Below, piece by piece: positions 44,847-53,867 of a stretch of DNA of 64,000 nucleotides. Each line of letters starts with the position of its first letter. Positions within the stretch are counted from its first letter, which is position 1. Origin of the DNA: Ignavibacteria bacterium (GTDB lineage Bacteria > Bacteroidota > Ignavibacteria > SZUA-365); the NCBI GenBank assembly GCA_016720835.1, contig JADKJW010000002.1, positions 62,001 through 126,000 of the forward strand. Direction: 5' to 3'. The position numbers and the translations under genes were made by a program. Below the pieces are notes generated by a model that saw nothing but the letters and a program-made list of their open reading frames with translations, did not search any database and was not told where the DNA came from.

Positions 44847-47456
44847 ATGACATATCGCCTTCTGTTCCCCGCCGTTGCGATCCTGCTCGCAGTCGCTCCG
44901 CTGTTGCCCGCTCAGGTGAAGCCGCTTGCCGCGCGAAGTCCGCTGCATGTGCGCGCGGGCGGCGGCGACGCCCTGCGCGCGCGCATCGCGACTGATCCGT
45001 TCGCCCGGCACCTGTACGCGCATCTTCTCGGGACTGCCGCCGGCGAGGCCGGTGCAACGCAGCGGCAGACATCGCGCGTCGCGCTCGCGGCGTCGTTCGC
45101 GGCGTATGTCGGACTCGGCGAGAATGGGACGCCGCTATCCGACAGCATGCGGCAGAAGTTTTTCCGGAAGGCGGAACTGCTGCTCCGCGGACTGTCACCG
45201 ATGGTGCAGAGCAACACGGACGAATGGCAATGGCGCGCGGTGGAGCTCACCCAGTTCGCCGGGGCATACGACTTTCTCCTCGCTGCGGGCGCTCCCGAGG
45301 ACCCCGCGATCGACGCCCTTCTGACGAGCTTCGCCATTCAGGCGGAGAAACGTCTCTCGTCCGTCTTCGCGCCCGGCAACAACCTGACGCTCAAGCTGGC
45401 CGGCAGCCTCGGCACCGCTGCGCTCGCGCTGCGCCACCTCGAGGGATGCGGCGACAGCGCAAGACCCGCCGCATGGGTCGCCCGCGCGTCGAAGATCATC
45501 GACATCATCGTGTGGAATACGCAGAGCAACGCCAGCGGCGCCGCCGGCTACAGCGAGGGCCCGTACTATTTCCGCTACGCCATGCTGCAGCTGCTGCCCT
45601 TCTTCCACGCGCTCGACACCTTCGCCGAACAGAAGCTCGGACTCTTCGATCAACCCGCACCGGCATCGCCGTTGCGCGACGCGCGATGGATCGCGCTCTG
45701 GGACTGGATCTCCGACCTCCGCATGCCCGACGGCCGCCTGCCTGCCTTCGAGGACACCTACATGGAGTCCCGCTTCCCCGAACTCGCCGTGCTCGGTTCC
45801 ATCGGACCAAAACATCAGGACTACGCCTGGCCGATGCGCGATGCGGCGGGCGCCGCGCTCGACGAGGATCTGCTCTTCGCCGCGATGGACGAGACCTTCG
45901 ACTTCCGCGCGGAATACCTGTGCGCCGGGGCGAGACCGGCCGACACCGCGCCGATCGGCGCTTCACGCGTGCGGCCGGACGCGGGATACGCGGTGCTGCG
46001 CGGAAGCGACACCGACGGCGGCGCCGTCTTCTTCGGCCTGATCGGCAAGCACGGCATCGCGCGCACGCACGGCTCCGCCATCGGCAGCGGCCACAAACAG
46101 GCGAACGAAACGGCCTTCATTTTCTACGCGCGCAACAGCGTCCTCGCGCAGGAACCGGCATATCCGTCCTACGACATGCGCGATGCCGTCATGTACTCCG
46201 CCAATCACAACGTCCTTCTTGTCGACGGAGAGGGACCCGATGCCACCGGCTACCCCGGCTTCCTGCTCGGCGTCGATGCATGGATGGAAGACACCCTCAG
46301 CGGCAAGGATTTCTCGACGCTGTCCATACGCACGCGATACCGCGCGGCAAATATCACGCGCGACGCATTCCTGCTCGGCGACCTCGGCATCCTGATCGAC
46401 CGCGCTTCCTCCGGCGGCGAGCACACCTTCACGCATCAACTCCATGGGAATGGACTCGGCGCCGACCGGACCTTCGTGTTCGACTCCTGCAACGGCGCGG
46501 GGACCTGGATGCACGGCAACGCGCAGCTGACAGGCGCGGTGGCGGCCTCGGGCGCGACCTCGCAGCAGACCGCCGTTGTGCGCAGTCACGCACCCGCGTA
46601 CAAGACCATCGCGAAGCACCACGCGCTGTATACTTCCACGCGCGGCGGCGACGCCGCGTTCGTGACCCTGCTCGTGCCCTCCGCCGCTCGCGCCGCTCCT
46701 CCTCGCGTCACCCGGTCGGGAGACGGCCGCGCGTGGATCGCCTCCTCGATCACGCGTCCTGGCGAGCATCTGTGCGTCGCCGCGAATCTGACAGACGGCG
46801 CGCTGACCATGATCGCAGCGGAGCGGACACTGACATCGGACGCGAAGAACATCGTGCGCGCGGTCCGAGGCGCAGATACCCTTCTCTACGCGGCGGGCGC
46901 ACGTTCCCTGTCCCTCGATGCCGAAACCGTGTTGCTCTCCGACGCGCCCGTGGATGTGTATCTGCGTCACGCGGGTGATACGCTTGCCTTCCTCGTCGAC
47001 GCAGATGCCGCCACCGACCTGCGTCTCCCGCTGCGCTTCGAGCCTGAGCATGTGGCCCTGTCGCGCGGCGCATGGGCGATGGAACACGGCGTCCTTCGCC
47101 TTGCCGTGCCTGCCGGGCGCTCCGAAGGCGTCGTCCTTCTGTCCCGCGTGCTCACGCACCAGGTACCGACAGCGGACATGCCGTCAGTGAGTTTCCTGTC
47201 CCCGCCATGGCCGCAACCGCTCGAACCCGGGTCCCGGCATCTGTCCGTGCATGTCGCCTTGACACGCGGGAGTGTGTTGCGTGCGACGCTCGTGAATACG
47301 ATGGGGCGGACCGTCGCGGAACGCGATTTCGGCCTGTGCCCCGCCGGAGTCCGGCAACTGGCGTTGGAATTGCCTGGCCTCGTGCCGGGCATGTACCTGC
47401 TGCGTGTCGAGTCGAAGGACCTGATTCTGACCCGGCCCGTGCTCGTCGTGCGCTAG
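44847..47456 (+). CDS. Secreted heparinase II/III-like protein with T9SS-type C-terminus
   Basis: The 869-residue protein has a signal peptide (MTYRLLFPAVAILLAVAPLLPAQ). An alpha/alpha-toroid-like helical half (to about residue 400) includes APGNNLTLKLAGSLGTAALAL and GYSEGPYYFRYAM. A beta-sandwich half has the heparinase II/III-like core (YAVLRGS, FGLIGKHGIARTHGSAIGSGHKQANETAFIFYA, NHNVLLVDGEG). The end resembles a sorting domain (VALTRGSVLRATLVNTMGRTVAERDF ... LVPGMYLLRVESKDLILTRPVLVVR). It may be a polysaccharide lyase exported by T9SS. Substrate is unknown. Confidence 0.82.
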   Translation: MTYRLLFPAVAILLAVAPLLPAQVKPLAARSPLHVRAGGGDALRARIATDPFARHLYAHLLGTAAGEAGATQRQTSRVALAASFAAYVGLGENGTPLSDSMRQKFFRKAELLLRGLSPMVQSNTDEWQWRAVELTQFAGAYDFLLAAGAPEDPAIDALLTSFAIQAEKRLSSVFAPGNNLTLKLAGSLGTAALALRHLEGCGDSARPAAWVARASKIIDIIVWNTQSNASGAAGYSEGPYYFRYAMLQLLPFFHALDTFAEQKLGLFDQPAPASPLRDARWIALWDWISDLRMPDGRLPAFEDTYMESRFPELAVLGSIGPKHQDYAWPMRDAAGAALDEDLLFAAMDETFDFRAEYLCAGARPADTAPIGASRVRPDAGYAVLRGSDTDGGAVFFGLIGKHGIARTHGSAIGSGHKQANETAFIFYARNSVLAQEPAYPSYDMRDAVMYSANHNVLLVDGEGPDATGYPGFLLGVDAWMEDTLSGKDFSTLSIRTRYRAANITRDAFLLGDLGILIDRASSGGEHTFTHQLHGNGLGADRTFVFDSCNGAGTWMHGNAQLTGAVAASGATSQQTAVVRSHAPAYKTIAKHHALYTSTRGGDAAFVTLLVPSAARAAPPRVTRSGDGRAWIASSITRPGEHLCVAANLTDGALTMIAAERTLTSDAKNIVRAVRGADTLLYAAGARSLSLDAETVLLSDAPVDVYLRHAGDTLAFLVDADAATDLRLPLRFEPEHVALSRGAWAMEHGVLRLAVPAGRSEGVVLLSRVLTHQVPTADMPSVSFLSPPWPQPLEPGSRHLSVHVALTRGSVLRATLVNTMGRTVAERDFGLCPAGVRQLALELPGLVPGMYLLRVESKDLILTRPVLVVR

Positions 47457-47469
47457 CGCGGCGCGGGTG

Positions 47470-48264
47470 TCAACGCAGAGCGCCCGCGGCGATCAGGCCA
47501 GCCCCCGCGACGAAGGAGGCCACGGCGCCGATGAGGAGCCAGAGCACCGCGCTTTCCTTGCCGCGTGTGAGTTCTTCTTCGGATTTGATGGAGACGATGT
47601 ACGGCTTTCCTTTCTCCTGCGGAAGACGGACGGACAGCGTGCCTCCGGCATCGGCCGCATCGCCGAGGATGTAGAGTTGCTGTCCGGTCGGAATGATCGA
47701 TTCCCGATATTCGTATCCGAGAATCCGTCTTCCGCCGCCGCCGATGCCGCCGAGCTGAAAGGAGAAGGAGCCGAACTGCAGCGCCGTCATTCCCTGCTGG
47801 TGCGGATCGTACCGGTTCACCACGCTGCGGGCGTCGATCGATGCGCCGTCAGGTTCGACGAGGATGCTTCCGGTGGCGTCTGTGAGCGTGAAGGGCACCG
47901 ACTGGGTGTTGGAGGTAACGACCGTGGTCCCTGTCCGCGTTTTCTGCTGCGTGTTTCCGGACGAATCGGTTTCCGTGTACCGCTCCTCGTAGCGCTCGGA
48001 GACGGTCATGCTGTAGTACACGCATTCCTGTCCGCTCAGTTCCGCCCGCAGCGGCGCATCCGTCGAACACTGCCCCTTGAGTTCCACCTGCTGGCGAAAA
48101 CCGCCGGGTCCGATCTCGGAGGCCACGGACTGCTGCATGTCCGCGACGTCGCGGATGGCGGAGGTTTTGACAAACTTGATGTCGAGCAGCTGCGCCTGCG
48201 ATTTTCCGCGGAGGAAGAGCAGCAGCGCGCCGATGGCGAGCAGGATGATGCCGGCGATGATCAT
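47470..48264 (-). CDS. Membrane protein with GIDE-like (E3 ligase-type) domain
   Basis: The 264-residue protein has an N-terminal membrane segment (MIIAGIILLAIGALLLFL) and a C-terminal one (AVLWLLIGAVASFVAGAGLIAAGAL). Between them is a GIDE-type domain: VELKGQCSTDAPLRAELSGQECVYYSMTV, then VPFTLTDATGSILVEPDGA and YEYRESIIPTGQQLYILGDA. The same domain is found in the mitochondrial E3 ligase MUL1, but no RING finger is present here. Bacterial members have no established role. It is downstream of the small acidic protein gene on the same strand. Confidence 0.8.
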   Translation of the reverse strand: MIIAGIILLAIGALLLFLRGKSQAQLLDIKFVKTSAIRDVADMQQSVASEIGPGGFRQQVELKGQCSTDAPLRAELSGQECVYYSMTVSERYEERYTETDSSGNTQQKTRTGTTVVTSNTQSVPFTLTDATGSILVEPDGASIDARSVVNRYDPHQQGMTALQFGSFSFQLGGIGGGGRRILGYEYRESIIPTGQQLYILGDAADAGGTLSVRLPQEKGKPYIVSIKSEEELTRGKESAVLWLLIGAVASFVAGAGLIAAGALR

Positions 48265-48305
48265 GGAGTGCTCCTGAATGGGTGACGGGAAGGGACGTAC
48301 AACGC

Positions 48306-48332
48306 GGATCGGGTGCTCGCGGCACCCGATCC
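48306..48332. terminator. Perfect 11-bp hairpin between minus-strand genes
   Basis: GGATCGGGTGC (48306-48316), loop TCGCG, GCACCCGATCC (48322-48332). It lies in the gap between the small acidic gene and the GIDE gene. No T-run follows on either strand, so termination or mRNA-end protection is only suggested. Confidence 0.45.
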
Positions 48333-48445
48333 TGGATTGGTCTCAACTGCCGGCCACGCGGAGATTGCGTCCGGCCCGACCACCCTTGCGGGTGCGTGAG
48401 CGTGTACTGTCGCCGGCGCGCGAGGCGCACGCCGGCTCGGAAGGA

Positions 48446-48715
48446 TTATTTTTCCTTGCCGTTGTCGTGTTCGTGATCGTGTTCCTCGTCCTCTTCTTCG
48501 AAATAGCCGAGTTCGTCGTAGGCATCGAGGATGATGGCGGCCAGGTCCAGGACGGCGTCGATCTTGTCTTCCTGCACGAAGGTCTGGAACAGCGCCATGC
48601 CGGCGCCGAGGCGGTTCTCGGTGTCTTCGATATCGAACAGCGTGTCGAGAATTTCCTTGGCCTGGTTCTCTTCGAGGTTCAGGAAACCCTTTTCGACTGA
48701 TTCTTCGATGGTCAT
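48446..48715 (-). CDS. Small acidic protein with His-Asp-rich tail
   Basis: This 89-residue protein is mostly helical (MTIEESVEKGFLNLEENQAKEILDTLFDIEDTENRL) and ends in a very acidic, His-containing tail (EEEDEEHDHEHDNGKEK) that might bind metal. The ATG at 48715 is preceded by AAGGAG at 10 nt, one of the clearest ribosome sites in the window, and a TATGTT element lies 35 nt upstream. I do not recognise the family. Confidence 0.75.
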   Translation of the reverse strand: MTIEESVEKGFLNLEENQAKEILDTLFDIEDTENRLGAGMALFQTFVQEDKIDAVLDLAAIILDAYDELGYFEEEDEEHDHEHDNGKEK

Positions 48716-48750
48716 GCGGTGGTACTCCTTGGGTTCTGAATGGATTCGGA

Positions 48751-48756
48751 AACATA
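48751..48756 (-). promoter_or_regulatory. Putative -10 element (TATGTT) upstream of the small acidic gene
   Basis: The minus strand reads TTGCGTATGTTTCCG, 35 nt before the ATG at 48715. It closely resembles the plus-strand elements at 30923 and 48821. Confidence 0.45.
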
Positions 48757-48820
48757 CGCAATTTTTTCCGAATCGCCTCAGGCGCGCAGCGGATACGTTT
48801 TCAGCTCCGCGCACTTTGAC

Positions 48821-48826
48821 TATATT
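48821..48826 (+). promoter_or_regulatory. Putative -10 element (TATATT) upstream of the small barrel gene
   Basis: TTGACTATATTCCGG lies 48 nt before the ATG at 48875 and differs at only two of 15 positions from the element at 30918-30932. Confidence 0.45.
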
Positions 48827-48874
48827 CCGGCTGCTTCTCGTTGACCTTCCATCCGGCCCATTCGTGTTCACTCC

Positions 48875-49417
48875 ATGCACCACATCGCCCTCACCTGTTT
48901 CGCGCTCTGCCTTCTGCTGCCGTGCACGGCGCCCGTCGCCGCGGCGCAGTCCGGCGCGCGGCAGGCGGACGCCGCCCATGAGTATTACATCTACGCCGGC
49001 GTCGGCGCCTCCAACGGCGCGCGAATCGGACTGATGCATCACTTCATGCCGCATTTTGCCGGCGAAGTGTCGTTCGGCTACGTGCGGCTGCTCAATTACT
49101 TCACGGTGCCGGGACATGCGTCGGAATCGACAGGGCTCACCCCCAGCATCGGCATCACCTACATGACCAGTTCCGACCGGGCCAGTTACGGGACCGCCTC
49201 GCTGCTGCTGTCCTATCAAGTCGGCACGGAGAAAGTCGTGTTCCAGCACGAGCGCCGCCTCGTGATCACCGCGGCGATCGGTTCGGAGTTCGCCATCATC
49301 GGACGCCTCAGCGGTCAGGTGCGCCTCGGGCCGACGGCGCACGTCATGCTCGCGCCCGTGCGCGGCCCCGTGCAGCTGCTCATGCACTACGACGGCAGCA
49401 TCGGATGGCGGTTGTGA
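48875..49417 (+). CDS. Small predicted outer-membrane beta-barrel protein
   Basis: The 180-residue protein has a signal peptide (MHHIALTCFALCLLLPCTAPVAAAQ). Short alternating strands follow (YYIYAGVGASNGARIGLMH, FAGEVSFGYVRLLNYF, SLLLSYQVGTEKVVF, LVITAAIGSEFAII, VQLLMHYDGSIGWRL), consistent with an 8-stranded barrel ending in an aromatic-hydrophobic pattern. Its last 13 nt overlap the start of the GNAT gene. Function unknown. Confidence 0.72.
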   Translation: MHHIALTCFALCLLLPCTAPVAAAQSGARQADAAHEYYIYAGVGASNGARIGLMHHFMPHFAGEVSFGYVRLLNYFTVPGHASESTGLTPSIGITYMTSSDRASYGTASLLLSYQVGTEKVVFQHERRLVITAAIGSEFAIIGRLSGQVRLGPTAHVMLAPVRGPVQLLMHYDGSIGWRL

Positions 49418-49941
49418 ACGCATCCGCGCAGGCGCCGCACGCGCCTTCATTTCCGGATATCCGCATCCGGAAAGCCACCATGGAGGACGCGGACCGGTTT
49501 CTCGCGCTCGTCGACGCGCTCGCGGCGTACGAGAAGCTGGCGCCGCCCGACGCGGATGCGCGGGCGCGTCTCGTGGCGGACGCCTTCGGCCCCGCGCCGC
49601 GCATCGAGGCGTTCCTGGCCGAGCATCGGGGCACACCCGCGGCCTACGCCATCGTCTTTCCGACGTACTCGAGTTTCCTCGCGCTGCCGACGCTGTACCT
49701 CGAGGACATTTTCGTGCTGCCCGCATTTCGCGGGAAAAAGGTCGGCCTCGCGCTGTTCCTCGCGCTCGCGACGCTCGCGAAGCAGCGCGGCTGCGGACGC
49801 ATGGAGTGGACCGTGCTGGACTGGAACCGCCTCGCGATCGACTTCTACGCGCGCCTCGGCGCCTCGCACATGCGCGAGTGGCAATTGCACCGGATGACGC
49901 GGGAGGACCTCGACGCGCTTCCGGATCTGCCCCTCCTGTGA
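49405..49941 (+). CDS. GNAT-family N-acetyltransferase
   Basis: The 178-residue protein has the GNAT core: IRIRKATMEDADRFLALVDALAAYEK at the start, LYLEDIFVLPAFRGKKVGLALFLALATLA (acetyl-CoA-binding motif A, FRGKKVG for the usual RGxGxG) and a C-terminal DWNRLAIDFYARLGA block. The LxxYEK start and LEDIFV resemble diamine (SSAT-like) acetyltransferases, so a polyamine or small-amine substrate is possible. The start overlaps the preceding barrel gene by 13 nt, suggesting coupling. Confidence 0.86.
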   Translation: MAVVNASAQAPHAPSFPDIRIRKATMEDADRFLALVDALAAYEKLAPPDADARARLVADAFGPAPRIEAFLAEHRGTPAAYAIVFPTYSSFLALPTLYLEDIFVLPAFRGKKVGLALFLALATLAKQRGCGRMEWTVLDWNRLAIDFYARLGASHMREWQLHRMTREDLDALPDLPLL

Positions 49942-50008
49942 GCCCGCGGATCGCCCCTCCCTTTCGAAACGACACAGACGACAGACTGACAGAAGGAGCA
50001 TGAGACCG

Positions 50009-50461
50009 ATGTCGGACAGGACCAGCTGGGACCAGTATTTCATGCGCATCGCGCAGATCGTCGCGGAGCGCGCCACGTGCACCCGCGCGAAAATCGGCTC
50101 GGTGATCGTGAAGGACAAAAACATCATCGCGACCGGCTACAACGGCTCGCCCGCGGGACATCCGCATTGCACCGAGGTCGGCTGCCTCATCTACGTGTCG
50201 CGCGATCCCGACGGCGAGGAGGAGGAGAACTGCTTCCGCACCATCCACGCCGAGATCAACGCGATCGCGCAGGCCGCGAAACACGGCGTCAGCATCGAGG
50301 GCGCCGACATCTACGTCACCGCGAGTCCCTGCTATCATTGCCTGAAAACCATCATGAACACCGGCATCACCCGCGTCATTTACGCGAAGCCCTACAAGAT
50401 CCATCGCATCGCGGAGCTGCTGGCGCATTCGCCGCTGCACATGACGCAGGTGGAAGGGTAG
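50009..50461 (+). CDS. Deoxycytidylate (dCMP) deaminase family protein
   Basis: This 150-residue zinc deaminase converts dCMP to dUMP for thymidylate synthesis (ComEB/Dcd2 group). Zinc ligands and the catalytic Glu are in TIHAEINAIAQ and ASPCYHCLKTIMNTG. The Cys/His-containing insertion GHPHCTEVGC is also typical of dCMP deaminases. AAGGAG at 49993-49998 favours the ATG at 50009 (10 nt spacing) over the ATG at 50000, which would sit only 1 nt after it. Confidence 0.9.
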   Translation: MSDRTSWDQYFMRIAQIVAERATCTRAKIGSVIVKDKNIIATGYNGSPAGHPHCTEVGCLIYVSRDPDGEEEENCFRTIHAEINAIAQAAKHGVSIEGADIYVTASPCYHCLKTIMNTGITRVIYAKPYKIHRIAELLAHSPLHMTQVEG

Positions 50462-50544
50462 GAGCGGAGCGCGGGGAGCCGCGCCTCCGCCGTGCGTGGG
50501 CGCTGGAATGATATCCATCGCCCCATGTCGCAATTCAGGTTGCA

Positions 50545-50568
50545 AATGTTCGGTGATTTCCGAACATT
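50545..50568. promoter_or_regulatory. Operator-like perfect inverted repeat upstream of the TonB-dependent receptor
   Basis: AATGTTCGG, spacer TGATTT, CCGAACATT: a perfect 9-bp inverted repeat 72 nt before the receptor's ATG. There is no T-run after it. A regulator binding site or an RNA hairpin in the leader are both possible. Confidence 0.5.
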
Positions 50569-50640
50569 GACGCGATTTTCGGATTGACTTCTCCTCAACT
50601 CATCATTCCTCATTCTCCACCTCAACTCAGGAGTCAGGGT

Positions 50641-53600
50641 ATGCGTAACACGCGGACGCAGTGGTGCGTCATGGTGCTCGTGGCGCTGTGCTGTTCGGCC
50701 GTGCCAGCCGCATGGTCGCAAGGCGTCACAACAGCTGCGATGAACGGATCAGTGCACGACAAGGCGGGACAGGTTCTGCCGGGGGCCAACGTCATCGCCG
50801 TCCATCTTCCGACAGGCACCACCTACGGAACGAGCACGCGAAGCAATGGCCGGTACAATCTCGCGAACATGCGCGTGGGAGGCCCCTACACGCTCACCGT
50901 CAGCTACGTGGGGTACAAGACACGCCAACAAACTGACATCGTCCTGCAGCTCAGCCAGGACTACCGCGCGGATTTTTTCCTGGAGGAAACGAGCGTGACC
51001 GTCGGGGCCATGGACATCGTCGGCGAGCGCAATGCGGTCCTCAGCGCCTCGCGCACCGGCGCCGCGCAGAACGTGACCAAGGAGCAGATCGAGCGTCTCC
51101 CGACCGTGTCACGCAGCTTCACGGACTTCATCAAGCTGACGCCGCAATTCGTCGGCAACTCCGCCGCGGGACGCAACAACCGCTTCAACAACGTGCAGAT
51201 CGATGGGACCCAGTACAACGACATTTTCGGCCTCGGCTCGAGCGGCACGCCCGGGGGGCAGGCGTTCACGACGCCGATCAGCCTCGACGCGCTGCAGGAG
51301 TTTCAGGTCGTGGTCGCGCCGTATGACGTCCGCCAGGGCGGATTCACCGGCGGCGGCATCAACGCCATCACGCGCAGCGGCACCAACACGACCACCGGTT
51401 CGGTGTTCGGCTACTTCCGCAACGACAAACTGCTGCGTCCCGAGCTGCAGGGTTCCCGCTACGCGAAATTTCAGGACTATCAGGTCGGGTTCCGAGCGGG
51501 CGGGCCGGTCATCGAGAACACGCTCTTCTTCTTCGTCAACGGCGAAATCACCGACCGCAAGGCGCCGACCGACGTGTACTTCACCGAGCCGGGCCGCTCC
51601 CCCTCGAGCAATGTGTCCGTGATTCCCAAGGACTCGGTCGCCAAATTTACGAACCTCCTGAAGGGGTACGGCTATGATCCGGGATCGGCGGACAACCTGG
51701 ACCTCAAGCGGCAGAGCGCCAAATTCTTCGCACGCCTCGACTACAATCTCAGCGAAAACCACCGCCTGACGCTGCGGCACAACTTCGTGAGCGCCAACGA
51801 CGACAACCTGCCGCGCACCACCGCGCGCTTCTTCTTCGAGAACAGCAACTACATCTTCAACAACAGCACCCATTCGACGGTGCTCCAGTTCAACAGCACC
51901 TTCTCGAACAGGACGGCGAACGAGCTGGTTGTCGGGTACACGCGCATCCGCGACTTCCGCGAGACGGTCGGCGGCGCCTTCCCGTTCATCCGCATCAAGT
52001 TCACCGGCGCCGATCTGTACGCGGGCACGGAGAATTTCTCGATCAAGAATCAGCTCGATCAGGACATCATCGAAGTCACGGACAACTTCACCGCCTTTCT
52101 CGGCGACCACACGATCACCGCGGGAACGCACAACGAGTTCTTCTCCTTCCGCAACCTCTTCATCCGCGACTTCTACGGCAATTACGAATTCAACAACCTG
52201 ACGGATTTCGCGGCGGGACGGCCGTCACGCTACACGCACAGCTACTCGAAGACCGCCAATCCGGAAGAGGCCGCGAAGTTTTCCGCCATGCAGATCGGCG
52301 GCTACGTGCAGGATGAATGGAGCGGCATCGACCGCCTCAAGCTCACGTTCGGGGTGCGCATGGACGTGCCGATGTTCCCCGACAAACCCGCCTTCAATGC
52401 AAAGATCGATACCGTCTTCGGCGTCGGTGGTATCGGGACGGACAAGGTCCCGGACGCCTCCCTCCTGTTCTCGCCGCGTCTCGGGTTCAACTGGGATGTG
52501 ACGGGCGACCGCACGACGCAGGTACGCGGCGGTGCAGGCGTCTTCTCGGGACGCGTGGCATACGTGTGGGTGTCGAACCAGTACGGCAACACGGGCGTGG
52601 AGTTCGGACGCGTCGACGTGTCCAACCGTCCGGCCGGCTTCTTCACGACCGACGTCGCCAATCAGCCTCGCCCCGGCGTCACGCCCGGCCTGAGCGCCGT
52701 GTCCACCAGCGAGGTGAATCTCACCGACAAGGATTTCAAGATGCCGCAGCTCGCGCGCTTGAATCTCGCGGTGGATCAGCAACTGCCGTTCGGCATCATC
52801 GGGACGCTGGAAGGGCTCTATTCGAAGGCGATGAACGACATGCTGTATCAGGACATCAATCTCGGCGCGCAGAAAAGCACGCTCGCGAGCGACGGACGGC
52901 CGGTGTACGGAACGTATGACGCCACACGCAAGACCTTTACCGCGGGCAAGGTTTCGTCGGCCTTCACGAATGTGATCCTGATGAAGAACACGGACCAGGG
53001 ATATCAGTACAGCGTCACCGCGCAGTTGCAGCGGCAACTGCTCGACGGTATCATCGCGAGTTGCGCCTACACCTTCGGCGAATCGAAGGACGTCAATTCG
53101 GTCCTCTCAAGCCAGGCATTCTCCCAGTGGCGCTACAACCACGTGCCGGGCGATCCGAACAATCCGCCCCTCGGCTACTCGGCGTTCGACATCCGCCACC
53201 GGGTGTTCGCGACCATCTCCTGGAAAAAGGAATTCTTCGAGAACTGGGCGACGACCTTCTCCGTGTACTACAACGGCCAGTCGGGGCAGCCGTTCTCCTA
53301 CGTGTACGACGGCGACGTCAACGGCGACGGCCAGGTGGAGAACGACCTGCTCTACGTGCCAAAGGACGCGGGCGACATCCTCCTGACGACGAACAATTAC
53401 GACAAGCTCGACGCCTGGATCCAGAGCGACCAGAGCCTGCAGGACGCGCGCGGTACGATCGTGGACCGGATGGGTTCCCGCATGCCGTGGCAGGATGTGA
53501 TCGACCTGCGCATCGCGCAGGAGGTGCCGATCCCCTCCCTCGGCGGGCATCGCTTCGAAGTCACGCTTGACGTGCTCAACGTGCTCAATCTCATGAATCC

Positions 53601-53781
53601 CGATTGGGGTCGCGTGAAATTCGTCGACCAGCAGCGCTTCCGCCTGCTGAAATTCCAGGGTCTCGACGCAACAACGCAGAAGCCGACGTTCAGCTTCGAC
53701 GCGTCGCGCACCGATCCGTACGATCTCAGCTCGCTCGCGTCCCGCTGGCAGATGCAGATCGGACTCCGCTATACGTTCTGA
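50641..53781 (+). CDS. TonB-dependent receptor, Oar-like, with N-terminal regulatory domain
   Basis: The 1046-residue outer-membrane protein has a signal peptide (MRNTRTQWCVMVLVALCCSAVPAAWSQ). A carboxypeptidase-regulatory-like domain follows (MNGSVHDKAGQVLPGANVIAVHLPTGT ... YTLTVSYVGYKT). Next is a plug domain (VTKEQIERLPTVSRSFTDFIKLTPQF, NNRFNNVQIDGTQYND) and a 22-strand-type barrel ending GLRYTF. Oar-like receptors import or export large substrates in this phylum and are linked to surface remodelling. No SusD partner is adjacent, so it is not a typical glycan-uptake pair. A strong bidirectional terminator follows. Confidence 0.92.
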   Translation: MRNTRTQWCVMVLVALCCSAVPAAWSQGVTTAAMNGSVHDKAGQVLPGANVIAVHLPTGTTYGTSTRSNGRYNLANMRVGGPYTLTVSYVGYKTRQQTDIVLQLSQDYRADFFLEETSVTVGAMDIVGERNAVLSASRTGAAQNVTKEQIERLPTVSRSFTDFIKLTPQFVGNSAAGRNNRFNNVQIDGTQYNDIFGLGSSGTPGGQAFTTPISLDALQEFQVVVAPYDVRQGGFTGGGINAITRSGTNTTTGSVFGYFRNDKLLRPELQGSRYAKFQDYQVGFRAGGPVIENTLFFFVNGEITDRKAPTDVYFTEPGRSPSSNVSVIPKDSVAKFTNLLKGYGYDPGSADNLDLKRQSAKFFARLDYNLSENHRLTLRHNFVSANDDNLPRTTARFFFENSNYIFNNSTHSTVLQFNSTFSNRTANELVVGYTRIRDFRETVGGAFPFIRIKFTGADLYAGTENFSIKNQLDQDIIEVTDNFTAFLGDHTITAGTHNEFFSFRNLFIRDFYGNYEFNNLTDFAAGRPSRYTHSYSKTANPEEAAKFSAMQIGGYVQDEWSGIDRLKLTFGVRMDVPMFPDKPAFNAKIDTVFGVGGIGTDKVPDASLLFSPRLGFNWDVTGDRTTQVRGGAGVFSGRVAYVWVSNQYGNTGVEFGRVDVSNRPAGFFTTDVANQPRPGVTPGLSAVSTSEVNLTDKDFKMPQLARLNLAVDQQLPFGIIGTLEGLYSKAMNDMLYQDINLGAQKSTLASDGRPVYGTYDATRKTFTAGKVSSAFTNVILMKNTDQGYQYSVTAQLQRQLLDGIIASCAYTFGESKDVNSVLSSQAFSQWRYNHVPGDPNNPPLGYSAFDIRHRVFATISWKKEFFENWATTFSVYYNGQSGQPFSYVYDGDVNGDGQVENDLLYVPKDAGDILLTTNNYDKLDAWIQSDQSLQDARGTIVDRMGSRMPWQDVIDLRIAQEVPIPSLGGHRFEVTLDVLNVLNLMNPDWGRVKFVDQQRFRLLKFQGLDATTQKPTFSFDASRTDPYDLSSLASRWQMQIGLRYTF

Positions 53782-53811
53782 AACCGCCACCCTCCGAACG
53801 CGGAGAACGCG

Positions 53812-53847
53812 AAAAAGGCCGCCCCGATATCCCGGGACGGCCTTTTT
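53812..53847. terminator. Bidirectional rho-independent terminator
   Basis: AAAAAGGCCG pairs with CGGCCTTTTT, with an inner CCCG/CGGG stem. Poly-A/poly-T tails on both sides make it active in either direction, fitting its place between the convergent receptor and RND genes. Confidence 0.93.
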
Positions 53848-53867
53848 CATCGCGGTTCTTCGCCCGT

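Noticed and set aside
48412..48436. GCCGGCG...CGCCGGC hairpin as terminator
   Set aside because: The loop is 11 nt and no T-run follows; such GC palindromes are expected by chance at this composition.
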